Source: Rhizobium lentis (GTDB lineage Bacteria; Pseudomonadota; Alphaproteobacteria; Rhizobiales; Rhizobiaceae). Taken from it: 64,000 nucleotides of DNA. This document shows, piece by piece, positions 55,861 through 64,000 of the stretch (position 1 is the first letter of the stretch; every line of letters starts with the position of its first letter). The position numbers and the translations under genes were made by a program. The notes under the pieces are model-generated. The model did no database searches and had not been told where the DNA came from. It saw only the letters and a program-made list of their open reading frames with translations. Location: the NCBI RefSeq assembly GCF_017352135.1, contig NZ_CP071454.1:3435001-3499000 (forward strand), read 5' to 3'.

Positions 55861-57102
55861 TCAGCCGAGCCGGGCCCGAATGCCCTGGGCGAATTTATAG
55901 AGTTTCGGGCGCGCCTTGATATGTGCCTTGCCGCGGGTGACGATCCGGTGTGCCGCGCCGGCGACGAGGCCAAACGGCGAGACCGGCAGGACGACATCGT
56001 AATGCGCGGTCTCCACCGGCGCCCAGGATCGTTTGTAGGTCTGATCGCCGAGGCCGAAATCGAACAGCGCGACACCCTTGCCATGCAGTCCCGAGATGGT
56101 TTGCCAATAGAGGAATTCGCCGGGGCTCGTATCCGGCGCGAGATCTTCGTCAATCGCCCCGAACTGGCAGATGACATGGTCTCCCTTGCGCGAAATGCCT
56201 GAAATCGAGGCGATCCTGTCCTCATTCTCGCCCTTCAGCCGCAGCGCATGCATCTGCAGGCCGAAATATTGCTTTGTGTCATCCCGCTTGTCGATGAGGC
56301 CGTGCAGGAAGGCCTGCGTTTCCCGGTCGGCGAACACGTCCGGCAAGCCGAGCTTGGCGAAGCGGATACCCTTCAGGCGGAAGAAGATATCGAGAAGGCG
56401 GTGTTGCTCTTCCGATGTGGGGGGAATGACGTATTCGACGCCGCCGGCCGCTTCCAGACGTTTCGACTGAACGCGGAATTTCTTACGCCGGCTCTTGGCG
56501 TTGAGCTGCTTCAGCGTTTCCTCGAAAACGGGGAGGAGCGGCAATTGATAGGCGTGGTTCTGGTTCTGCACCATAGGCAGTCCGGTGAGCGGGGTCTGCC
56601 GTCCGCGCCATTCCAGCGGTATGTTTTGCAGCAGCAGCAGATCGGCGCGGCCCTTTAAGGCATGCTGAAGCTGCCTAGCGAACTTCCCGGCGTCGATGCT
56701 CCCGCCGCTTTCGGCAAAATTTCCGGAGAACAGACCGGTATTGATATTGCTGTGATCGGCAGCCATGAACTTCGCAACGGCCAATCCACGGGACTTGACG
56801 ATCTCGATCGGCAGAATGAAGGCCGTTTCCCCGGCGTAGGTGCCTTTGAGGATCGCCAGCGGACGCTGAAAAGCGTTTACCCAGGCAGCGCACCAATCGT
56901 AGCTCTGATGGAGCGACTGGAGATCGTCGGCCTCCAGAGCCCGCCAATCATCCTCCAGCGGCTGCATCGCGTCGAAGACCGCGATGTCGATTTTAGCCAT
57001 GGCCAGTTTCATGCTCACCTGGCGCAGGCGTGAAATCGCCATTTCGGCCAGCGCGCCATCGTCCGACGGCTGTTCAGGGACATCGAGTGTTTGCGTCTGC
57101 AC
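55861..57102 (-). CDS. FemAB/CelD-like acyltransferase of the polysaccharide cluster
   Basis: A 413-aa protein with a BioF2/Acetyltransf_6-type GNAT fold. Features are the central KSRRKKFRVQSKRLEAAGGVEYVIPPTSEEQHRLLDIFFRLKGIRF and the C-terminal DTSPGEFLYWQTISGLHGKGVALFDFGLGDQTYKRSWAPVE. Such proteins are annotated as cellulose biosynthesis protein CelD in some rhizobia and likely acylate a surface glycan. It is convergent with the Wzz-like gene and adjacent to the polysaccharide cluster, which fits glycan decoration (inference). Confidence 0.75.
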   Translation of the reverse strand: MQTQTLDVPEQPSDDGALAEMAISRLRQVSMKLAMAKIDIAVFDAMQPLEDDWRALEADDLQSLHQSYDWCAAWVNAFQRPLAILKGTYAGETAFILPIEIVKSRGLAVAKFMAADHSNINTGLFSGNFAESGGSIDAGKFARQLQHALKGRADLLLLQNIPLEWRGRQTPLTGLPMVQNQNHAYQLPLLPVFEETLKQLNAKSRRKKFRVQSKRLEAAGGVEYVIPPTSEEQHRLLDIFFRLKGIRFAKLGLPDVFADRETQAFLHGLIDKRDDTKQYFGLQMHALRLKGENEDRIASISGISRKGDHVICQFGAIDEDLAPDTSPGEFLYWQTISGLHGKGVALFDFGLGDQTYKRSWAPVETAHYDVVLPVSPFGLVAGAAHRIVTRGKAHIKARPKLYKFAQGIRARLG

Positions 57103-57218
57103 GGGACTCTCCGGTCAAAATGCTGAACGGGAAGGTATGTATGCAGGACGTATATTTGGTTTAACCGCCGCCCATCAGCGAGGTTTTCCGCCGATCACGG
57201 TTATCTGGCCGTTAATGC

Positions 57219-57428
57219 TTACTGCTGTCGCGGTCCGGCCATCCATTTGATGACCACCATCGCCGGCAATACCCAAAGCAGGCCGGTCAGCAGGAAGTAG
57301 AGCAGGTGCCCCCACCAGGGAGCATTTCCGAGCGTCGCCACCGCGATCGTGTTCGCCACCAGCGCATAGACGAGCACAAGCACGATGATGAGGATCGTGC
57401 CGATGAATTTGCGGAGGCGGACGGGCAT
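57219..57428 (-). CDS. DUF2842 small membrane protein
   Basis: A 69-aa protein with two membrane helices ([25 protein letters not shown] and [25 protein letters not shown]) and a basic N-terminus. The [22 protein letters not shown] segment matches the DUF2842 family of alphaproteobacteria, often close to the heme A synthase gene as here. Function unknown. Confidence 0.88.
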   Translation of the reverse strand: MPVRLRKFIGTILIIVLVLVYALVANTIAVATLGNAPWWGHLLYFLLTGLLWVLPAMVVIKWMAGPRQQ

Positions 57429-57542
57429 CGTTTATCTCTTGTATGGGTGGCGCGGAGCGGCGCGACGGCATGCCGCAAAGCTTCGGGGCTTGTTTTGCAT
57501 GAGCCGGTGGGGCAAATCAACTGCCGGATAGAAGGAGACATC

Positions 57543-58646
57543 ATGGCCGTCGCGAACCCCACCACGGAACAGGCGATCCTGAGCGAAGTACGCAAGCAGA
57601 ACCGCAATCGCCGCGCATTGCGGCTGTGGCTCGGCTTCGTGCTGTTGGCGCTCTTCTGTCTCGTGCTTGTCGGCGGCGCGACGCGGCTGACGAATTCCGG
57701 CCTGTCGATCACCGAGTGGAAGCCGATCCATGGGGTCATTCCGCCGCTGTCGGCTGCGGAATGGGAAGAGGAATTCCGCCTCTACCAGCGCATTCCCGAA
57801 TTTCAGCAATTGAACAGTTCCATGACCGTCGAGGAGTTCAAGGGTATCTTCTGGTGGGAATGGGCGCACCGGCTGATCGCCCGCGGCATTGGCGTGATCT
57901 TTGCATTGCCGCTGATCTTTTTCTGGCTGACGGGACGAATCGAGCGGCGTCTGCGCTGGCCGCTCGTCGCCATCCTGGCGCTTGGCGGCCTGCAGGGTTT
58001 CATCGGCTGGTGGATGGTGTCGTCCGGGCTGTCGGTCCGCACCGACGTCAGTCAGTACCGGCTTGCGACGCATCTCGTCATGGCCTGCGTGATCTTTGCC
58101 GGCTGCATGTGGATCATGCGTGGGCTCTCACCGCATTCCGATGATCCGGCGCCGGCGCGCAGCTCGCGCGGGTTCGCCGCCGCCATCGCCATTTTCGCGC
58201 TGTTCCAGATCTATCTCGGTGCTCTGGTGGCCGGGCTCGACGCCGGTTTTTCCTACAACACCTGGCCGCTGATGGATGGCGCCGTCATCCCCTCCGATCT
58301 CATGATCCAGCAGCCCTTCTGGATCAATGCCTTCGAGAATCCGAAGACGGTGCAGTTCCTTCACCGAATTGGCGCCTATACGCTCTTCGCAATAGCGCTG
58401 ATCAACATGGTGATCGCCCTTCGCGCAGCCCCTTGGACCACCCACGCCCGCCGCGCCGTCCTGCTTTTCGCGCTGGTGGCCATTCAGGCGGCGATTGGCA
58501 TCGCCGCGCTGCTGATGCAGGTACCGCTTCACTGGGGCCTGCTGCATCAGGCCGGCGCCCTTGTTGTTTTCGGCTTCGCCATTGCCAACTGGCGCGGCTT
58601 TTACGGCGAATACCCGCATGAAACGCTGATCGCGGAACGCGATTGA
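57543..58646 (+). CDS. ctaA: Heme A synthase (COX15/CtaA)
   Basis: Integral membrane enzyme oxidising heme O to heme A for aa3-type cytochrome oxidase; 367 aa with eight helices in two four-helix halves. Conserved signatures are [46 protein letters not shown] with the heme-ligand His, and the second-half counterpart [20 protein letters not shown] with its His, then [24 protein letters not shown] precedes the ATG at 57543. Confidence 0.96.
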   Translation: MAVANPTTEQAILSEVRKQNRNRRALRLWLGFVLLALFCLVLVGGATRLTNSGLSITEWKPIHGVIPPLSAAEWEEEFRLYQRIPEFQQLNSSMTVEEFKGIFWWEWAHRLIARGIGVIFALPLIFFWLTGRIERRLRWPLVAILALGGLQGFIGWWMVSSGLSVRTDVSQYRLATHLVMACVIFAGCMWIMRGLSPHSDDPAPARSSRGFAAAIAIFALFQIYLGALVAGLDAGFSYNTWPLMDGAVIPSDLMIQQPFWINAFENPKTVQFLHRIGAYTLFAIALINMVIALRAAPWTTHARRAVLLFALVAIQAAIGIAALLMQVPLHWGLLHQAGALVVFGFAIANWRGFYGEYPHETLIAERD

Positions 58647-58668
58647 AGACGAACGGTCCGGGCCCTTT

Positions 58669-59460
58669 TTACCGAAGCACGCTGTCAAGCAGCGGCATGC
58701 CGATGATCGCAGCCGCGGCGATCAGCACGTAGCAGGCGATACGGAAGGTCCGTTCCTCGGCAAGCCCGAACAGTTTCGAGCCGCCATAGAGGCCGACCGC
58801 ATAACTCGGCAGGATGACGACGGTGAGCGCAAGGACTGCCGGCACGAACAATCCGCCGACATAGTAGCTGATGGCGCTGAAAATCGACGAGATCGAGAAA
58901 TACAGAACGACATTTGCCCGGACGCGGGTGAAATCGCTCTTGCCCCCGAGCCAGTAAGCGACGACCGGCGGTCCCCCGAGCTGTGCGGCGCCGCTGAAAA
59001 GTCCGGCGATCAGGCCGACGCCGCTGCTGAGTGGTGTCGAAGGCACGCCGTGATAGCGCCATCCGGACATGAGCAGCGCAAGCAAGCAGATGGCGATGAT
59101 CGTGATGCTCCATCGCAGCAGCGTCGGGTCGAGCAGCGCCAGCGTCGCGGCGCCGGCCGGGACGCCGAGAGCCGCACCCGCCGCCATGACAAAGACCTCG
59201 GACCGGTTGGCGCTGCGCCAGGCGGTAGGGATCATCCCGAGTGTGGCAATGCCATCGATGACGAGCAGGATCGGCGAAACCAGCTTCGGCCCGACGATGG
59301 CGCCGCCGAGCGGAATGAAGATCAGTGCGGCGCCGAAGCCGGAAAAGCCGCGGGCAAGCCCGGCGACAAACGCAAACGTCATCAGCGCATAGATGCCGTG
59401 ATCGGGCAGGGCGGCGGCAAACCATGCACGCAGGCCGGCGATAAGCACATCCGGCGTCAT
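58669..59460 (-). CDS. TauE/SafE-family sulfite/anion exporter
   Basis: A 263-aa membrane permease with about eight helices (GIYALMTFAFVAGLARGFSGFGAALIFIPLGGAIVG, VGLIAGLFSGAAQLGGPPVVAYWLGG). The N- and C-terminal halves carry the family's repeated GxxxGFxG/ GGPP-like loops. Members export sulfite, sulfonates or related anions; no sulfur gene is adjacent, so the substrate is not clear. It lies convergent to ctaA and 4 bases after argC on the same strand. Confidence 0.85.
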   Translation of the reverse strand: MTPDVLIAGLRAWFAAALPDHGIYALMTFAFVAGLARGFSGFGAALIFIPLGGAIVGPKLVSPILLVIDGIATLGMIPTAWRSANRSEVFVMAAGAALGVPAGAATLALLDPTLLRWSITIIAICLLALLMSGWRYHGVPSTPLSSGVGLIAGLFSGAAQLGGPPVVAYWLGGKSDFTRVRANVVLYFSISSIFSAISYYVGGLFVPAVLALTVVILPSYAVGLYGGSKLFGLAEERTFRIACYVLIAAAAIIGMPLLDSVLR

Positions 59461-59464
59461 GATG

Positions 59465-60397
59465 TCAGGAGGCGAGCATCAGGTCCATGTTCTGGACGGC
59501 AGCCCCCGAGGCGCCTTTGCCGAGATTGTCGAGCAACGCCACCAGATTGACCTGCAAAGCGCCCGGCGTGCCGAAGACGAACAGCTTCATCGTGTCCTTG
59601 CCTTCGAGTTCGACGGCGTTGACGCGGGGGAGCGCCTTGCTTTCGGCGAGCGGCACGACGGTGACGATGTCCTGTCCGGCATAGTGGGCAACGAGCGCTG
59701 CATGGATGCTCTCCATCGTCGCACCCTCGGTGAGGTCGTCGAGATGCAGCGGCACCTGGACGATCATGCCCTGCGCGAACTTGCCGACCGACGGCGAGAA
59801 GATCGGCGCGCGGTCAAGCAGGCCGTGCACGGTCATCTCCGGCACATGCTTATGGGTGAGCGGCAGGCCGTAAAGGAAATGCGGCGCGCTGATCGCGTCC
59901 GGATGATCCGGATTTTCCATCTGCGCGATCAACTGCTTGCCTCCGCCGGTATAACCGGAGACCGCGTTGACCGTCACCGGATAGCCGTCCGGCAGGATTC
60001 CGGCGGCGCGCAGCGGCCGGATGAGGCCGATCGCGCCTGTGGGGTAGCAGCCGGGGTTGGAGACGAAACGGGCCGCCCTGATCCTCTCGGCCTGATCGCC
60101 GTCCATTTCGGCGAAGCCATAGGCCCAGCCGGGATTGACGCGGAAGGCCGTCGAGGTGTCGATCACGCGGACATTGTTGTTGCCCGAAACCATCTGAACC
60201 GCCTCCTTCGACGCGTCGTCGGGCAGGCAGAGGATGGCGATATCGGCGCTGTTCAGCATGTCCTCGCGCATGGCTGCATTGCGCCGCTCGGCTTCGGGAA
60301 TGGACAGAAGCTCGACATCGCGGCGGCCGGCCATGCGCGTGCGGATCTGCAGACCCGTCGTGCCGTGTTCGCCGTCGATGAAGATTTTCGGTGCCAT
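59465..60397 (-). CDS. argC: N-acetyl-gamma-glutamyl-phosphate reductase, short type 2
   Basis: Arginine biosynthesis: reduces N-acetylglutamyl phosphate to the semialdehyde. The 310-aa length is that of the short type 2 (AGPR type 2) enzymes found in alphaproteobacteria. The catalytic Cys is in [14 protein letters not shown], and the conserved [15 protein letters not shown] and [11 protein letters not shown] follow. The dinucleotide-binding start is [17 protein letters not shown] TauE-type gene follows and the agmatinase gene precedes it. Confidence 0.94.
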   Translation of the reverse strand: MAPKIFIDGEHGTTGLQIRTRMAGRRDVELLSIPEAERRNAAMREDMLNSADIAILCLPDDASKEAVQMVSGNNNVRVIDTSTAFRVNPGWAYGFAEMDGDQAERIRAARFVSNPGCYPTGAIGLIRPLRAAGILPDGYPVTVNAVSGYTGGGKQLIAQMENPDHPDAISAPHFLYGLPLTHKHVPEMTVHGLLDRAPIFSPSVGKFAQGMIVQVPLHLDDLTEGATMESIHAALVAHYAGQDIVTVVPLAESKALPRVNAVELEGKDTMKLFVFGTPGALQVNLVALLDNLGKGASGAAVQNMDLMLAS

Positions 60398-60458
60398 GTT
60401 AAACCTGCGCTTTCAACGATTTATGGAGGTTTCTGGATTCGGTTTGAGCGATGATAAG

Positions 60459-61421
60459 TCAGCCTTGTGACACGGCGATGGCGCGTCGCTCCGCATGAAG
60501 TCCCAGCATATACATCGCCACCGTTGCCCCCGCAATGGCGGTGATATCGGCATGGTCGTAGGGCGGCGACACCTCGACGATATCGGCGCCGCGGATGTCG
60601 AGCTGATGCAGACGCTGCAGCACCGAGAAGATCTTGGCACTTGACGGGCCGCCGGCAACCGGCGTCCCGGTGCCGGGCGCGAAGGCCGGATCGAGGCAAT
60701 CGATATCGAAGGTCAAATAGGCGGGCGCACCACGCGTATGAGAGATGATCGCCGAGGCGATGTCGCCGGCGCTCATATCCTCGACCTGATGGCCGTAGAG
60801 GATATTGATGCCGCAATCTTCCGGCGCGTGGGTGCGGATACCGATCTGGATCGAGCGGTCGGGATCGATGATGCCTTCGCGGGCGGCCCTCGCCACGAAG
60901 GAGCCATGGTCGATGCGCCGCTCTTCGTCGAACCATGTGTCCTGGTGCGCGTCGAACTGCACCAGCGCCAGCGGCCCGTGTTTTGTCGCATGGGCTTTCA
61001 GCAGCGGCCATGTGACGTAGTGATCGCCGCCGAGCGTCAGCAGGAAGGCGCCGCTGTCGAGGATGACGTTCGCCTGTCGTTCGATGGCAGCAGGCGTATC
61101 CTGGTGATTGCCGTAGTCGAGCAGGCAATCGCCGTAGTCGATCACGGCCATGTCGGCAAACAGTTCGCGGCTGAAGGGATATTGCGCGTCGTTGTCGAAG
61201 ATCGCCGAGGCGCGCCGTATCGCCTGCGGGCCGAAACGCGTGCCCGGCCTGTTCGATGTGGCGGCGTCGAAGGGAATGCCCCAGACGGCGACGTCGACGC
61301 CGGCAAGCTCCTTGGTGAAGCGGCGGCGCATGAAGGACAGCGCTCCGGCAAAGGTCGGGTCGTTGGCGGCGGAAGTGAGGCTGGTCGCCGTGAAGGCGTG
61401 GTCAATCGATCTGTTCGCCAA
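60459..61421 (-). CDS. speB: Agmatinase (ureohydrolase family)
   Basis: Hydrolyses agmatine to putrescine and urea. A 320-aa ureohydrolase with the binuclear Mn site: GGDHYVTWPLLKAH, VQFDAHQDTWFDEE, and FDIDCLDPAFAPGTGTPVAG. The N-terminus AFTATSLTSAANDPTFAGALSFMRRRF is like rhizobial SpeB. I prefer a TTG start at 61421 because AAGGAG lies six bases upstream; the longer frame to 61583 has no conserved sequence. A guanidino-acid hydrolase with another substrate is possible, since families overlap. Confidence 0.88.
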   Translation of the reverse strand: MANRSIDHAFTATSLTSAANDPTFAGALSFMRRRFTKELAGVDVAVWGIPFDAATSNRPGTRFGPQAIRRASAIFDNDAQYPFSRELFADMAVIDYGDCLLDYGNHQDTPAAIERQANVILDSGAFLLTLGGDHYVTWPLLKAHATKHGPLALVQFDAHQDTWFDEERRIDHGSFVARAAREGIIDPDRSIQIGIRTHAPEDCGINILYGHQVEDMSAGDIASAIISHTRGAPAYLTFDIDCLDPAFAPGTGTPVAGGPSSAKIFSVLQRLHQLDIRGADIVEVSPPYDHADITAIAGATVAMYMLGLHAERRAIAVSQG

Positions 61422-61630
61422 GTCATGCTCCTTTTTTCGGTCGCAAAACCATAGTCGCGTTCGATACGGACGCTGCATTGCACGATCGCCGTCAGGTGCC
61501 GGGCATCGGCGGCGGTCTGTCGCGAGGGAACTGGCCAGCCCCTGCGCGCAGAAAGGGTTAGGCGAGGTGAGACCAGATTTCAAGCAATTCAGATGACGGC
61601 CGCCCTCGGGGAGCGGCCGTCATCCGTCTG

Positions 61631-62815
61631 TCAGGCCGGCTTCCGCAGGAGCCGCAATCCAGCCAGCGTCGTCAGCGCCGTCGCACAGACATAGCCTGCG
61701 AGCGGCCATGCGCTGTCGCCGCCAAGCAGAATCACGAAGAAGGTTCCGGCAAAGCCGACGATGATGCTCTCGACGCAGAAATAGAACGCGACCGCCGTTC
61801 CTGCCGTGTCGCCAAAGCCGTCGAGCGCGCCGTTGGCGGTGACCGCCGTCGTAAGCACGATGCCGACCGCAATGATCCACATCGGCACGACGAAGCTGCC
61901 GAAGGAGGGTTGTAGAAACAACTCTCCGAAGGCAAGCAGCGCGGCGCCGAGAAGCAGGGTTGCCATGCCTCTGGCAAGACTGCCGGCGGTACCCCAGCCT
62001 ATGACGAAGCGTTTGGCGAAAGGGGCCGTCACGATCATCACCAGCGCCACCGTGGCAAAGGCGACGCTGAAACCGACGCCGGAGAAGCCGGCTCTGTCGA
62101 TCAGGATACGAGGTGCCGTCGAGAAGAAGACGAAGAAGGCGCCCATCGCGGCACTGAAACCGGCTGTATAAACCCAGAAGGGAAAGCTCGTCAGGATCGG
62201 GCGGACGGCGATCTTCGCCGTAACCGCGGGGCGGGTTTCATGCCACCGCATGCCGGCGTTGAAAAAGGCGGCGACCGACAGGAGGCCGAGGACGAGAAAG
62301 ATGGCACGCCAGCCGAAGCGATCCGCGATCAAGGCTCCGGTAATCGGACCTAGTGCAGGCACAAGGGAGAGGATGGAACCGAGAAGACTATAGATCGTGC
62401 TGCTTTCGGGACGGCCAGCGTAAACATCACGCACCGTTGCGAACGTTGCGACAAGCGCCGCCGACGCGCCGACCGCCTGCAGCAATCTCAAAACCACGAA
62501 GAGCGGTGCCGACGAGATTGCGGCAAGCAGAAAGGATGAAGCGGCAAAGAGTGCCGCTCCTCCGATCAGCACGGGTCGTCTTCCGACAATATCAGAAATC
62601 GGGCCGAAGACGACCTGCCCGGTGCCAAGCACGAGCATGTAGAGGCTAAGGGTCAGTTGGATGACGGCCGGGGTGGTGCCGAGCGCCCTCGGCATGACTG
62701 GCACAATCGGCAGATAGATATCCATGGCGAGGGAAGTCAGGATGTCGAAAGGCGCCATGAGCAGCAAGGCTGCCGGCACGGAATAGCTCCAGCGCTGGAC
62801 TTTGGAATAAGACAT
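61631..62815 (-). CDS. Bcr/CflA-type MFS drug-resistance transporter
   Basis: A 394-aa twelve-helix transporter of the DHA1 Bcr/CflA group. Markers are MDIYLPIVPVMPRALGTTPAVIQLTLSLYML, GQVVFGPISDIVGRRPVLIGGAALF (the MFS motif A loop with DIVGRRP), and the central VLRLLQAVGASAALV. Exported compound unknown; the family includes drug and arsenic/peptide exporters. ATG at 62815 preferred over TTG at 62833. Confidence 0.9.
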   Translation of the reverse strand: MSYSKVQRWSYSVPAALLLMAPFDILTSLAMDIYLPIVPVMPRALGTTPAVIQLTLSLYMLVLGTGQVVFGPISDIVGRRPVLIGGAALFAASSFLLAAISSAPLFVVLRLLQAVGASAALVATFATVRDVYAGRPESSTIYSLLGSILSLVPALGPITGALIADRFGWRAIFLVLGLLSVAAFFNAGMRWHETRPAVTAKIAVRPILTSFPFWVYTAGFSAAMGAFFVFFSTAPRILIDRAGFSGVGFSVAFATVALVMIVTAPFAKRFVIGWGTAGSLARGMATLLLGAALLAFGELFLQPSFGSFVVPMWIIAVGIVLTTAVTANGALDGFGDTAGTAVAFYFCVESIIVGFAGTFFVILLGGDSAWPLAGYVCATALTTLAGLRLLRKPA

Positions 62816-63119
62816 GGGAAGGAACCCGCTCAAATGATTTCATTCGGCGGCGATCTGTCTTTTCAGCAGTATGGGGATTGGCCGGACAGACGCCGCAACA
62901 ACAGGGAAGAGTTGTTGCGGCTTACTTGTCTGCGGACTTGGTTGTTCCCATGATGCAACTCTGACTGCGGCTTCGCTCATTTCCGAAGCGCTTTGCCAGT
63001 TTTCTACCAGCGGAACCGCCATGCGGCAATGGCATGCCGATACGCTTCCGTCGGCCTGGAAGGCGCAAACAAAAAGGCCGGGTCTCCCCGGCCTTCGTAG
63101 ATCCGTCTGTCCGAAGCGA
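62816..63119. other. Gene-free region with a perfect 11-bp hairpin
   Basis: About 300 bases between the MFS gene and rpsI. It holds a perfect 11-bp inverted repeat at 62892-62921 (GCCGCAACAAC, 8-base loop, GTTGTTGCGGC) and the rpsI terminator at 63071-63095. No gene is evident. Confidence 0.6.
63071..63095 (-). terminator. Rho-independent terminator after rpsI
   Basis: On the minus strand, a 9-bp stem AAGGCCGGG / CCCGGCCTT with a 4-base loop (GAGA) is followed by a T-tract (five Ts including two from the stem). It ends the rplM-rpsI transcript 24 bases past the rpsI stop. Confidence 0.9.
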
Positions 63120-63587
63120 TTAACGCTTGGAGAACTGGAAGGAGCGGCGGGCCTTGGCCTTGCCGTACTTCTTGCGTTCGACGACGCGGCTGTCGCGGGT
63201 CAGGAAGCCGCCCTTCTTCAGCACCGAGCGCAGGCCCGGTTCGAAGTAGGTCAACGCCTTGGACAGGCCGTGGCGAACTGCACCGGCCTGGCCGGAGAGG
63301 CCGCCGCCGGCAACGGTTGCGACGATGTCGAACTGGCCGTCACGGGCAGCCGCGACGATCGGCTGGCGCAGGATCATCTGCAGCACCGGACGGGCGAAGT
63401 AAGCCGTGAAGTCCTTGCCGTTGACGATGATCTTGCCGGAGCCGGCCTTGACCCAAACGCGGGCGACGGCGTCCTTGCGCTTGCCGGTCGCGTAGGAGCG
63501 GCCGAGCGAGTCGACCTTGCGGACGTGAGCCGGAGCTGCAGCTTCGGAAGACGTGCCGAGATCCTTCAGGGAGGAGAGGTCAGCCAT
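63120..63587 (-). CDS. rpsI: 30S ribosomal protein S9
   Basis: Ribosomal S9, 155 aa. Core motif: [41 protein letters not shown], then [62 protein letters not shown] with the C-terminal SKR that reaches the P-site tRNA. An N-terminal extension of about 30 residues is typical of alphaproteobacteria. It follows rplM by two bases on the same strand. Confidence 0.97.
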   Translation of the reverse strand: MADLSSLKDLGTSSEAAAPAHVRKVDSLGRSYATGKRKDAVARVWVKAGSGKIIVNGKDFTAYFARPVLQMILRQPIVAAARDGQFDIVATVAGGGLSGQAGAVRHGLSKALTYFEPGLRSVLKKGGFLTRDSRVVERKKYGKAKARRSFQFSKR

Positions 63588-63589
63588 GA

Positions 63590-64000
63590 TCAGGCGCTCC
63601 TTACGTTCTTTTTGTTGAGCGCGGCGACGTCGAGGGCGACCGGCTGCTGGGCTTCATGGGGATGGTTCGGGCCGGCATAGACGCGCAGGTTCTTCATCTG
63701 GCGACGGCCGAGCGGGCCGCGCGGAACCATGCGTTCGACGGCCTTTTCGAGGACGCGCTCCGGGAAGCGGCCTTCGATGATCTGACGCGCAGTGCGCTCC
63801 TTGATGCCGCCGGCATAACCGGTGTGCCAGTAGTAGACCTTGTCGGAATACTTCTTGCCGGTGAAAACGACCTTGTCGGCATTGATGACGATGACGTTGT
63901 CGCCGTCGTCAACGTGGGGCGTGAAGGTTGCCTTGTGCTTGCCGCGCAGGCGCATAGCGATGATGGAAGCGAGACGGCCAACGACCAGCCCTTCGGCGTC
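63590..64000 (-). CDS. rplM: 50S ribosomal protein L13 (cut by window end)
   Basis: Ribosomal L13, C-terminal 137 residues; the N-terminus lies beyond the window. The frame continues in the last bases ([22 protein letters not shown]), so the start is outside. Conserved parts are [41 protein letters not shown], and [32 protein letters not shown]. It forms the standard rplM-rpsI operon. Confidence 0.96.
   Translation of the reverse strand, partial: DAEGLVVGRLASIIAMRLRGKHKATFTPHVDDGDNVIVINADKVVFTGKKYSDKVYYWHTGYAGGIKERTARQIIEGRFPERVLEKAVERMVPRGPLGRRQMKNLRVYAGPNHPHEAQQPVALDVAALNKKNVRSA

Overview
This 64-kb window is a chromosomal segment of a Rhizobiales alphaproteobacterium, most likely Rhizobium of the R. 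etli / R. leguminosarum group. The grounds are high-GC genes packed on both strands, the alphaproteobacterial set ihfA, CBP3-type chaperone, DUF2842 and LdtR/LdtP, a rhizobial bcsN-A-B-Z-K cellulose operon, and a RIME-like palindromic repeat. The genus call is inference from gene content and protein character; no database search was possible. I see no prophage, insertion sequence, integrase or CRISPR array.

Layout. 0-8.5 kb is housekeeping: an RDD membrane protein, hemB, a small membrane protein, the regulator/enzyme pair ldtR and L,D-transpeptidase, then glyA-nrdR-ribD-ribE. ribD carries an in-frame palindromic repeat insertion. 8.6-17 kb is an accessory block: dTDP-rhamnose genes (rfbC-B-D-A), a large glycosyltransferase-like protein, a low-GC orphan gene, then a GNAT, a cupin and a small secreted protein. 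It separates ribD-ribE from ribH-nusB. 17.3-26 kb returns to core genes: ribH, nusB, hppA, bamE, a cytochrome bc1 chaperone, a YceD-like protein, plsX-fabH, ihfA and a MerR regulator. 25.9-28.2 kb holds a single-domain response regulator divergent from a hybrid histidine kinase.

28.8-38 kb is the cellulose operon bcsN-bcsA-bcsB-bcsZ-bcsK; BcsA keeps its catalytic motifs and a PilZ domain that binds c-di-GMP. After a HAD hydrolase and tRNA-Pro(GGG) comes a loose accessory stretch (38.9-41.4 kb) with a methyltransferase, two small unknown genes and an XRE regulator. 41.5-48.8 kb is a sugar-uptake locus: a ROK repressor, divergent from a six-hairpin glycosidase-like protein and a three-gene ABC importer with no ATPase gene, plus an oppositely oriented GNAT gene.

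48.8-57.1 kb is a second polysaccharide cluster: O-antigen-ligase-like polymerase, polyprenyl-phosphate sugar transferase, glycosyltransferase and export lipoprotein on the minus strand. A divergent Wzz/BY-kinase-like protein there has lost its P-loop lysine. A FemAB/CelD-like acyltransferase follows. 57.2-64 kb is core again: DUF2842, ctaA, a TauE/SafE permease, argC, agmatinase, a Bcr/CflA-type MFS transporter, and rplM-rpsI (rplM cut by the window edge).

Three surface-glycan systems (rhamnose, cellulose and a Wzx/Wzy-type polysaccharide) therefore sit within 50 kb. The best leads are the repeat inside ribD, the degenerate tyrosine-kinase domain, the RIME-like repeat between bcsN and bcsA, the low-GC orphan beside the rhamnose genes, and the candidate ROK operators.
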